In this document: positions 16,272-23,461 of the stretch, piece by piece
How the letters are laid out: every line of letters begins with the position of its first letter
How positions within the stretch are numbered: the first letter of the stretch is position 1
Assembly (NCBI RefSeq): GCF_016887565.1
Contig: NZ_CP069396.1
Location: forward strand, 11,452,001 to 11,516,000
Origin: Archangium violaceum
GTDB taxonomy: Bacteria > Myxococcota > Myxococcia > Myxococcales > Myxococcaceae
Reading direction: 5' to 3'
Length of the DNA: 64,000 nucleotides
The notes under the pieces: model-generated
The model's database searches: none
The model's input: only the letters and a program-made list of their open reading frames with translations
Told to the model about the DNA's origin: nothing
Translations under genes and position numbers: made by a program

Positions 16272-17869
16272 CGCCACTCCACGGTGGGAGCGGCGTAGCG
16301 CACGGTGAAGAGGGCCGCGGCCGGCTCGCTCTCCTGATTGCCCGTGGCCTTCTGCGGCGTCCACGCGGCCACGCCCACCCACTGCCCATCCGGGCTGAAG
16401 CGCACCCGGCGCACGGACCAGCCGAACGTCCGCTCCGCCACCGGATTCTCCGCACCGTCACGCCACACGTAGAGCTGCTTGTCCCAGCCGCCGCTCGCCA
16501 ACGCGCGCCCGTCCGGCGAGATGCCCGCGGTGGCCACCACGCCCCGGTGCCGCGTCCACTTGCGCAGCACCTGCCCGTTCCTCGCGTCCACCAGCGCCAC
16601 GGCGTTCTGCTCGGAGAACGGCTCCACGAGGCCCTTCTTCTCGCGCTCGTAGATGGTGCGGGTGCGCTCGGCCTTGCCCTCGGAGAGCGCCACGCCCAGG
16701 CGCTTGCCGGCCGCGTCCACGGTGACGTCGTTGACGTGGGCCTCGTACGTGAAGGTGGCGCGCGGCGCGAACACCAGCCCCCGCTCCTCCTCCTGCGTCC
16801 CCGCGGCCGGTGCCTTCAGCGTGAGGACGACCTCGCCCGTGGACTCGTCGAAGGCCACGTCGACGCGCTCGGAGAAGGGCGCGCCCAGCACGCCCGCCAC
16901 GTTCTGCGGCAGACACGCGTCACACACCGCCACGTCCACCTCCAACTCCAGGCCCTTGAGGCGCAGGTGCTGGCCCCGCGCCACGCGCGCCAGGTTGGAG
17001 CCGAGCGCCGAGGGCAGCGTCACCGAGTCCTGAAGGAAGGCCGTGTCGATGCCCGCCGCCGCCGCCGCCTGCGTGCCCAGCACGATGGCGGGAGTGCGCG
17101 CATCCAGCGCGAAGGCCACCGGGGACTTCCCGTTGACGGTGCCTCCCACCACGGCATGGCCCCCGCGCCGCTCGAAGCGCAGCCGCGTCTGGTCCCTCCG
17201 CAGCGTCTCCTCGCGGGTGTCGAAGACCCGGATGTGCTTGTCCCAGCTCCCCGAGTACAGCGTCCCGTCCGCCGCGAAGGCGAGCGCGCTCACCCTGTCC
17301 TGGTGGGGCCGCACCTCGAAGGAGAACCCCAGGTCCGCCACGCGCAGCGCGGTGACGAGCCCCAGGGCGCTGCCCACCACGAGGTAGCGCCCAGCCGGGT
17401 GGAAGGCCACCGTGGTGAGGGGCTCCTCGGTGCGCAGGCTGGCCTTCTGCGCGCCCGTGACCGCGTCATACAGGCGCACCATGCCGTCCCAGCCCGCGCT
17501 CGCCAGCAGCGTGCCGTCCGGCGAGAAGGCCAGCGCCTCCAGGTCGAACTCGGCGGGGTTGACGCCCGCGTTCACCACGGGCGCCAGCACCGGCTTCAAC
17601 GTCCACAGCGCGAGCTGGTACTCGCGAGCACCCAGGTGCGAGTAAGCCACCCGCGAGGACTCCGGCGAGAAGGCCAGCGTCCAGACGAAGTCCTTCCGGT
17701 CGAGCACGGTGGAGTCATCCAGGCCCGCCACCTCGCCCGCCAGGTACGCTCCCGGCTTGGACTCCAGCCGCGAAACGATCTCCGGAGCCAGGGCCGGCGC
17801 GGCGTGCTCACAGCCCGCCAGCGCCAGCAGTCCCACCACGGCCAGCGCGCGCGGCGCGACGGTCCTCAC
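16265..17869 (-). CDS. WD40-repeat lipoprotein with inserted retropepsin-like domain
   Basis: 534 aa. The GTG start at 17869 overlaps the upstream stop as GTGA. A lipobox, LALAGC, gives Cys20. WD40 blades occupy about 55-218 (LAFSPDGTLLASAGWDGMVRLY, GTLYSGSWDKHIRVFD) and 375-530 (ISPDGRALASGGWDKQLYVW). Between them, about 225-353, is a different domain. VVGGTVNGKSPVAFALDARTP and NVAGVLGAPFSERVDVAFD match the two ends of a gag-like aspartyl protease fold, but the catalytic Asp-Thr-Gly reads Asp-Ala-Arg. It is probably a periplasmic or outer-membrane interaction protein, translated together with the LppC-like lipoprotein. Confidence 0.85.
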   Translation of the reverse strand: MRTVAPRALAVVGLLALAGCEHAAPALAPEIVSRLESKPGAYLAGEVAGLDDSTVLDRKDFVWTLAFSPESSRVAYSHLGAREYQLALWTLKPVLAPVVNAGVNPAEFDLEALAFSPDGTLLASAGWDGMVRLYDAVTGAQKASLRTEEPLTTVAFHPAGRYLVVGSALGLVTALRVADLGFSFEVRPHQDRVSALAFAADGTLYSGSWDKHIRVFDTREETLRRDQTRLRFERRGGHAVVGGTVNGKSPVAFALDARTPAIVLGTQAAAAAGIDTAFLQDSVTLPSALGSNLARVARGQHLRLKGLELEVDVAVCDACLPQNVAGVLGAPFSERVDVAFDESTGEVVLTLKAPAAGTQEEERGLVFAPRATFTYEAHVNDVTVDAAGKRLGVALSEGKAERTRTIYEREKKGLVEPFSEQNAVALVDARNGQVLRKWTRHRGVVATAGISPDGRALASGGWDKQLYVWRDGAENPVAERTFGWSVRRVRFSPDGQWVGVAAWTPQKATGNQESEPAAALFTVRYAAPTVEWRQ

Positions 17870-20052
17870 GAGCCCCCCAGCGCCGCCGTCTTCTCCGGTG
17901 GCACCTCGGTGACGCCCTTGTTGTCCACCGCGAGCAGGAACAGGGGCTTGCGCGCCTCCCGCTTCTCGTCGAAGGCCGTCTTGCCGGTGGCGCCGTCGAA
18001 GTCCTTCAGGGTGGCCAGGGCCTCGCGGAACTCGCCGCGGCTCCGCGGCGCCTGCTTCGACTCGAGGATCTGCCTCACCATGCGCGCCGAGTCGTAGCCG
18101 TAGGCCTCCAGCAGGCTCGGGTCCTGGTTGCCGTTGGCCTGGCGGTAGGCCTTCACGAAGCGCTGCGTGGCCGGCCGCTGCGAGTCCACGAAGAAGCCGT
18201 CCACGTACACCGAGCAGGTGACGAACTTGCCCCCGCGCTCGACGAGCTCGGGCAGGCCGCTGGCCCCCTTGGTGCTGCTCCACGCGTTGGTGCCCAGCAG
18301 CATCACCGTCTTGAGGTCCTTCTTGCCCGTCGTCTTGCGGATGCGCTCCAGGTCGCGTGAGTCGCACGCGTTGGTGACGATGTCCTCCACCGCCAGCGCC
18401 GGAGCCACCAGGCTCACCCGCTTCCACTCGTCGGGGATGAAGATGGCCTCGAAGTCGATGATGGGCTCCACGCCGCCCTTCATCTTCTCCATCGCCTTGC
18501 GCTTGCGGAACGCGTCCTGGCCGCTCGTCTGCTGCTGCACCTCGCGCACGCCCTCGATGTAGTCGAGCCGGTCCTCCAGGTAGTAGCGGCCCACCAGCTT
18601 CTTGGCCTCGTTGGTGAACGTGGTCTGGTCGTGGTCGTACGACTCGGCGCCCCGCACCTGCCCCCCGCTCTCCACCACGTGGTCCCAGAAGTCGTTGGCC
18701 AGCTCCACGCCGTAGGGGAGGTTCGGGTAGAGCACCGCGAAGCTCTTGAAGCCCTTCTGCTTCATCGCGAAGTCGGCGATGGCCCGCGCCTGCGCCGAGT
18801 TCGTCAGCATGTTGCGGAAGACGTAGGCACCGATGTCGGTGATGTCTTCCTGGCGCGTGAGGGTGAGCAGCGGCACCTGCAGCTCCTCGGCCACCAGCGC
18901 CGCGCGGCGCGACTCATCCGAGGTGATGGGGCCCAGCACCGCGATGGCCCCCTCGTCGAAGGCCAGCTGCTCCATCACCTGGCCGGTGGTGTTCACGTCG
19001 CCCTGGGTGTCCTTGACGACCAGCTCGATGTCGCTGCCGGCCAGCCCCAGCTTCACACCCCGCAGCACCGCCTCGCCCACGGCCTTGTACTTGCCGGACA
19101 TGGGCAGCACCAGGCCCACCGTCTTCGGCTGCACCTCCACGCGGCGGGTGGCACGCGCGAGCAGCTCGCGGGCCTGTCCGGCGAACGGGTGGTTGGGCGC
19201 CTCCGCCAGGAAGCGGTTGAGCGTCTCCTCCAGCCGCGTCCAGTCCCGCAGGTGGTAGTAGACGCGCGCCAGCTTGAACGTCAGCACCGGCCAGGCGGGG
19301 TTGGACGTGGACAGCCCCTCCATCACCCGGGCGATGTCCATGAAGCCCGCGCGGCCCTCCACCAACTGCTGCACCCGCGCCGCCGCGGCCTGCTGCGCCT
19401 CGGGCGTCTGCGCGTTGCCGGCCAGGTCCACGGCGATCTGCAACGACTGTCCGAAGAGGCCCGCCTTCTCGGCGGCCTTCGCGGAGTCCTCGAGCAGCTG
19501 CGTGCGCTCGGCGCCCTCGGCACGCTCGGCGAGGCTGTAGAGCGTCTGGTACGCGTCGCGGTAGGCCCCCACCTCCAGCGCGGCCCGGCCCAGGCGGCGC
19601 TTGGCGTCCTGCGCCTGCGGATGCAGCGGGTTCTCGAAGAGCAGCTCGTTGAAGCTCTTGCGCGCGTTGACGTAGTCCTGGGAGTCGTAGAAGAGCACGC
19701 CCGCCCGGTAGAGGGCCTCCTGGCCCGCCGTCGTCTCCGGGTACGACTTGCGCACCGCGAGGAAGGACTCGGCGGCCTGCTTGCGCGGCGCCGTCTCCGA
19801 CTGCTGGATGGCCTGGGCCAGCGCCTGGTCCGCCCGCGCGTCCTTGCGCGCCTCGACGGAGGGCTTCGTCGGGAACGGGTCCCCCCGGGGGACGTCGTCC
19901 TGGTTGGAGCCGGAAGAAGAGCCGGAGGAAGAGCCATGCGAGGAGCCACCGCCCACGGCGGTAGGCGTCTTGCACGCGGTCATCAGCAGCACCAGCGCGA
20001 ACAGCAGCGCGCGGCGCGGAGAAGGGCGGACGTCCATGGTGTGGGGGTGCAT
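17866..20052 (-). CDS. LppC-like lipoprotein: TPR region plus periplasmic ligand-binding domain
   Basis: 728 aa. Lipobox LLMTAC, then a Ser/Gly linker, TPR-like repeats (about 75-315), and a type 1 periplasmic binding fold beginning VGLVLPMSGKYKAVGEAVLRGVKLGL and continuing through GAIAVLGPITSDESRRAALVAEELQVPLLTLT to LLEAYGYDSARMV. The order TPR then ligand-binding fold matches LppC/LpoA, the outer-membrane activator of penicillin-binding protein 1A. The similarity is architectural and a branched-chain amino-acid-type sensor role is also possible. Start may be the ATG at 20052 or 20037 (MDVRPS). It is translationally coupled to the WD40 lipoprotein. Confidence 0.85.
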   Translation of the reverse strand: MHPHTMDVRPSPRRALLFALVLLMTACKTPTAVGGGSSHGSSSGSSSGSNQDDVPRGDPFPTKPSVEARKDARADQALAQAIQQSETAPRKQAAESFLAVRKSYPETTAGQEALYRAGVLFYDSQDYVNARKSFNELLFENPLHPQAQDAKRRLGRAALEVGAYRDAYQTLYSLAERAEGAERTQLLEDSAKAAEKAGLFGQSLQIAVDLAGNAQTPEAQQAAAARVQQLVEGRAGFMDIARVMEGLSTSNPAWPVLTFKLARVYYHLRDWTRLEETLNRFLAEAPNHPFAGQARELLARATRRVEVQPKTVGLVLPMSGKYKAVGEAVLRGVKLGLAGSDIELVVKDTQGDVNTTGQVMEQLAFDEGAIAVLGPITSDESRRAALVAEELQVPLLTLTRQEDITDIGAYVFRNMLTNSAQARAIADFAMKQKGFKSFAVLYPNLPYGVELANDFWDHVVESGGQVRGAESYDHDQTTFTNEAKKLVGRYYLEDRLDYIEGVREVQQQTSGQDAFRKRKAMEKMKGGVEPIIDFEAIFIPDEWKRVSLVAPALAVEDIVTNACDSRDLERIRKTTGKKDLKTVMLLGTNAWSSTKGASGLPELVERGGKFVTCSVYVDGFFVDSQRPATQRFVKAYRQANGNQDPSLLEAYGYDSARMVRQILESKQAPRSRGEFREALATLKDFDGATGKTAFDEKREARKPLFLLAVDNKGVTEVPPEKTAALGGS

Positions 20053-20342
20053 AGCAGTGGGGCGCGCCTCCGTCGACAGTCGAGCGGGGGGTGGGTCTCC
20101 CTCCTTCGCCCGATGGGTCCTGCACCAGACGTGCCGCCCTGGAGCCCCGAGCGCCCACCCCGGACATGGAAGGCCGTGGGCCCCGAAGCCCGTGGGCCCC
20201 GAGCCACGGTCGTGTGGGCCCGGGTACTCGCCCGCCTGCTCGGGGGACGGCGAGGAGGGCGCTCCCAGGGAGGGGCCCCCGATTGCGGCCCCCACCCCCC
20301 ATCCCAACCGTTGAGGCTTGGACCTTCACCGAGGAGCTGGCG

Positions 20343-20552
20343 ATGGCGGGCACGAGGAAGCTGAGGGAGGGCTACGGAAGCACGAGCGAGCAGCGGCAGC
20401 GCAACCTGGAAGGCGACGCCTTCGAGGAGCGGGCGCCGCACACTCCGGAGGAGAGCGAGGCGGCCCGGGGCTCGCCGGACAAGGGAGGGCACGTGGTGCA
20501 CGTGGATGCCCTGCCGGAGCCGCTCGACCTGGACGACCCCCCCGAGAAGTGA
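20343..20552 (+). CDS. small hypothetical protein, 69 aa
   Basis: A short, charged and probably disordered protein (MAGTRKLREGYG, ending PLDLDDPPEK). The ATG at 20343 follows GAGGAGCTGG, a reasonable ribosome site, and the stop lies 21 bp before the next gene, so the two are likely an operon. No family is recognised. Codon choice keeps G or C in the third position, as in real genes here. Confidence 0.6.
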   Translation: MAGTRKLREGYGSTSEQRQRNLEGDAFEERAPHTPEESEAARGSPDKGGHVVHVDALPEPLDLDDPPEK

Positions 20553-20573
20553 AGGACCCATCCGGAGCCAGCC

Positions 20574-21212
20574 ATGTCCCAGCCCAAACGGATTCGTGCA
20601 GGAATGGTGGTGAAGAGCCGCGCCGGAGAGCCCCTCGGGCGGGTGCTCAGCGTGGATGACGAGGGCTTCGTCCTGGAGCGCAGGGTGGTCATCACCCGGG
20701 AGCACCGGGTACGGCTCGACGAGGTCCACGCGTTGGAGGCCGACGGCGTGGTCATCCACCACGACCGGACGCCCCCGCTCCACGCGGATGCGAAGGACCT
20801 CACCGAGGTCTTCTGGTCCGCCCGGCGCGCACGTGACGAACAGAAGCCCCTGGACGAGCGGGAGACCCGGTGGAGCGGGGTGCCGCAGCGCATCGTCGCG
20901 GTGACCGAGCACGCCGAGGCCTACCCCGTCCAGGTGGAGCGGGGCACCGTCAGCAACCCCCGCTACGTGCCCATGTCCGAGGAGCGGTTGCCCCTGCCCC
21001 CCACTCCGGACGAGGAGGAGCCGCGCCCCTTCCGGAGCCAGGAGGAGACGCCGAGAGCCCCTCCACCGAAGCGCTCGTCACGCTCGCGCTGGAATCGCGG
21101 AGTGCTGCAGCTGACCGAGGGGCTCGTGGCGCGCTACGCCGCCCGGCCCTTCATCGCAGCCACCTCGCTGTTCGAGCGGCTGCGCGGCGCGTGGTCCTTC
21201 GCGGAGCACTGA
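20574..21212 (+). CDS. PRC-barrel/DUF2171-like protein with disordered and C-terminal helical region
   Basis: 212 aa. Residues 5-65 (IRAGMVVKSRAGEPLGRVLSVDDEGFVLER) form the short beta barrel pattern of PRC-barrel/DUF2171 proteins. A Pro/Glu/Arg-rich linker follows, and the C-terminus (about 175-212) is a possible amphipathic helix (FIAATSLFERLRGAW). The paralogous barrels occur in photosynthetic reaction-centre H subunits, RimM and stress proteins, so a specific role cannot be given. It is co-oriented with the 69-aa gene and convergent with the methyltransferase. Confidence 0.65.
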   Translation: MSQPKRIRAGMVVKSRAGEPLGRVLSVDDEGFVLERRVVITREHRVRLDEVHALEADGVVIHHDRTPPLHADAKDLTEVFWSARRARDEQKPLDERETRWSGVPQRIVAVTEHAEAYPVQVERGTVSNPRYVPMSEERLPLPPTPDEEEPRPFRSQEETPRAPPPKRSSRSRWNRGVLQLTEGLVARYAARPFIAATSLFERLRGAWSFAEH

Positions 21213-21218
21213 GCGCCC

Positions 21219-22319
21219 TCAGCCCTCGGATGCGGGGACCGGGCGGCGTCCCACCGCCAGGTCCCTCATCCCGCGCGCGCCGTTGAAGAAGAGGCGGATG
21301 TCCGACAGGCCCGCGGTCCGGAGCATCCCCTCCATCTCCTCCGGCGTGAAGTTGTCGCCCCCCGTGCTGAGCAGCATGAACAGCGACAGGAGCGCGGGCA
21401 GCAACGGCCCCCTCCGCTCGGGATGGAACAGCGTCTCGCTGACGAGCAGCAGCCCCCCCGGACGCAGCAGGGACACCGCCCGGGAGAGGATGCGCGCGCG
21501 CTCCTCCGCCACGAAGTCGCCAATCACTCCCGACAGCAGGAGGGCATCGGCCGGCTCCAGGGTGCCCCCCAGGTCCTCGCGCAGGTCCGCCACCGTGCAG
21601 CGGATGCGGCCGGTGAGCCCGGCACGCGCGATGCGCTCGGCGGCGTACGCCCGCGCGGGCGGCGTGTCGACGAGCTCGATGGACAGGTGCGGCACCGCCT
21701 GGGCCAGCTCGATGGCCACCTGCCCTCCCCCGCCCCCGAGGTCCACCAGCCGGCGCACCCCGGTGAAGTCCACCTGCTCGGCGATGAGCCCGCCCACCCC
21801 ACGGCTCGCGATGTCCATGGCCCGCATGAGGAGCGCGTACTCGTCCGGGTGCCGGGCCAGCTCCGTGTACGCCTCACCGGCATGACGCGCGGGGTCGACG
21901 AAGGGCCAGTGCTCGAACTGGGATTGACCACTTCGCACCGCCGCGCCCAGGTGCGCGAACAGCGAGTCCACGTGACGGCGCTGGTGCTGGAGGAACGGCA
22001 CGAGCGAGTCCTCTCCGTCCGAGGTGAGCACCGCCGCCGCCAGGGGTCCATTGCGGAAGCGCGGGCCCACCTCCTGCTCGACGAGCCCGAGCGCCACCAG
22101 CGCCGTGAGGAGCCGCCTCGCTCCCTCCCCGGAGATACCCGCCCGGGCCGCCAGCTCCTGGGCATCGAGAGGACCCGCGGCCAGGTGGTCGAAGAGCCGC
22201 AGGTCCAGCGCCGCGCCGAGCACCGAGCCCAGTATCGGAGCGCAGGAGAGGAGCTGAAGGGTGGCCGGCGTGCACGGCACCGGCTCGCCTCGAAAGCCGA
22301 GCGTCGCGTCTCCACTCAT
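21219..22319 (-). CDS. O-methyltransferase (plant-type/acetylserotonin family) of the prenyltransferase operon
   Basis: 366 aa. An N-terminal winged-helix dimerisation domain (about 20-90, LFDHLAAGPLDAQELAARAGISGEGARRLLTALVALGLVE) is followed by a class I SAM-binding domain starting VRRLVDLGGGGGQVAIELAQAVP and including LLSGVIGDF and LLRPGGLLLVSE. This is the family 2 O-methyltransferase architecture, common in natural-product tailoring of hydroxyl groups on aromatic compounds; N-methylation is also known. The ATG overlaps the upstream stop by 4 bp (ATGA), so it is the last gene of a tightly coupled three-gene operon. Confidence 0.9.
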   Translation of the reverse strand: MSGDATLGFRGEPVPCTPATLQLLSCAPILGSVLGAALDLRLFDHLAAGPLDAQELAARAGISGEGARRLLTALVALGLVEQEVGPRFRNGPLAAAVLTSDGEDSLVPFLQHQRRHVDSLFAHLGAAVRSGQSQFEHWPFVDPARHAGEAYTELARHPDEYALLMRAMDIASRGVGGLIAEQVDFTGVRRLVDLGGGGGQVAIELAQAVPHLSIELVDTPPARAYAAERIARAGLTGRIRCTVADLREDLGGTLEPADALLLSGVIGDFVAEERARILSRAVSLLRPGGLLLVSETLFHPERRGPLLPALLSLFMLLSTGGDNFTPEEMEGMLRTAGLSDIRLFFNGARGMRDLAVGRRPVPASEG

Positions 22320-23461
22320 CGCCGGGACAGACGTGCGAGCTCGTCGATGACGCGATCGCACTCCTCCTCCGTGTTGCACGGGTGGGGCGAGACGCGGACT
22401 CCCGCCCCCGGCCGGGTGTCGATGTCGATGCCAAGCGCCGCCATCCGCTCGACGAGCACCGCCCCGTCCTCCATGTCGAAGCAGAGCATCCCACCGCGCC
22501 GCTCGGGCTCGCGCGGCGTCTTCACCGGGAGCCCCGCGTCGTGCGCCCGGGCCATCATCCGCGTGGTGAGCGCCACGCTGCGCTCCCTCAGCCGCTCCAC
22601 GCCCGTCTCCAGCACGAAGCGCAGGCCCGCGCGGCCGGTGTAGATGGGCTCGATGGCGGGCGTCCCCTGCTGGAAGCGCGCGCTCCCCGGCGCGGGCTCG
22701 TACGTCTCCGCGAATCCCACCATCTCCCGATGGCCGATCCACCCCGGGAAGGCCGGCTCGAGCCGCTCGGCCAGCGCGGGCCGCACGTACAGGAAGGCCA
22801 GCCCCAGACCGCCGCCTCCCAGCCACTTGTGGGTGCCCCCCACCACGACATCCGCGCCGAGCCGCCGCACGTCCACCGGCACCACGCCCACCGCCTGGTA
22901 CGCGTCCAGCACCACGAGGGCCCCCGCGTCGTGCGCCGCCTTCACCACCGGCGCGACCTCCAGGAGCGCCCCGGTGCGCGGCGACACCAGCGACAGCGCC
23001 ACGATGGCCACCCGCTCGTCCAGGTGCCGCAGCACCTCCTCCGGCCGCAGCAACACCCCGTCCTCCGGCCGCAGCTCCTCGACGGAGAAGCCCCGGCGCG
23101 CCTGCGCGGACCACAGGTAGCGCGAGGAGTGGAAGTCGATGGCGCTATAGAGGATGCGGTGACGCTCCGGACGCGGCGACACCGCGGAGGCGATGGCCGC
23201 CTGCGCCGCGGTGACGCTGTCGCGGAGCGCCACCGAGCCCGGCTCGGCCCCGAGCAGCTGCTCGAGCAGCCGGGAGAACTCGCCCATGCGCTCGATCCAC
23301 ACCGGAAGGGAGCGGTTGCGCAACCCCAGCGTCCGGGCGTACTCGAGCAGGTCCACGTACATCTCCGAGGGCGTGGGGCCGAGGCACTGCGTGGCGAAGT
23401 AGGTGCGCTCGGAGAACAGCGGGAAGCGGGCGCGCAGCGCGGCGAAGTCCGAGGCGCTCAT
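22316..23461 (-). CDS. kynureninase-like PLP-dependent enzyme (aminotransferase class V)
   Basis: 381 aa. Fold type I PLP enzyme: substrate/cofactor strand VVLDAYQAVGVVPVD with Asp186, and the Schiff-base lysine in GGTHKWLGG (Lys212). Several blocks resemble kynureninase more than cysteine desulphurases: GWIGHREM, SARFQQGTPAIEPIY, TPREPERRGGMLCF, and IDTRPGAGVRVSPHP near the end. Kynureninases cleave the side chain of kynurenines to anthranilates plus alanine; class V members also epimerise or eliminate. The exact reaction here is unknown. Both ends overlap neighbours by ATGA, so it is co-translated with the prenyltransferase-oxygenase fusion and the methyltransferase. Confidence 0.88.
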   Translation of the reverse strand: MSASDFAALRARFPLFSERTYFATQCLGPTPSEMYVDLLEYARTLGLRNRSLPVWIERMGEFSRLLEQLLGAEPGSVALRDSVTAAQAAIASAVSPRPERHRILYSAIDFHSSRYLWSAQARRGFSVEELRPEDGVLLRPEEVLRHLDERVAIVALSLVSPRTGALLEVAPVVKAAHDAGALVVLDAYQAVGVVPVDVRRLGADVVVGGTHKWLGGGGLGLAFLYVRPALAERLEPAFPGWIGHREMVGFAETYEPAPGSARFQQGTPAIEPIYTGRAGLRFVLETGVERLRERSVALTTRMMARAHDAGLPVKTPREPERRGGMLCFDMEDGAVLVERMAALGIDIDTRPGAGVRVSPHPCNTEEECDRVIDELARLSRR

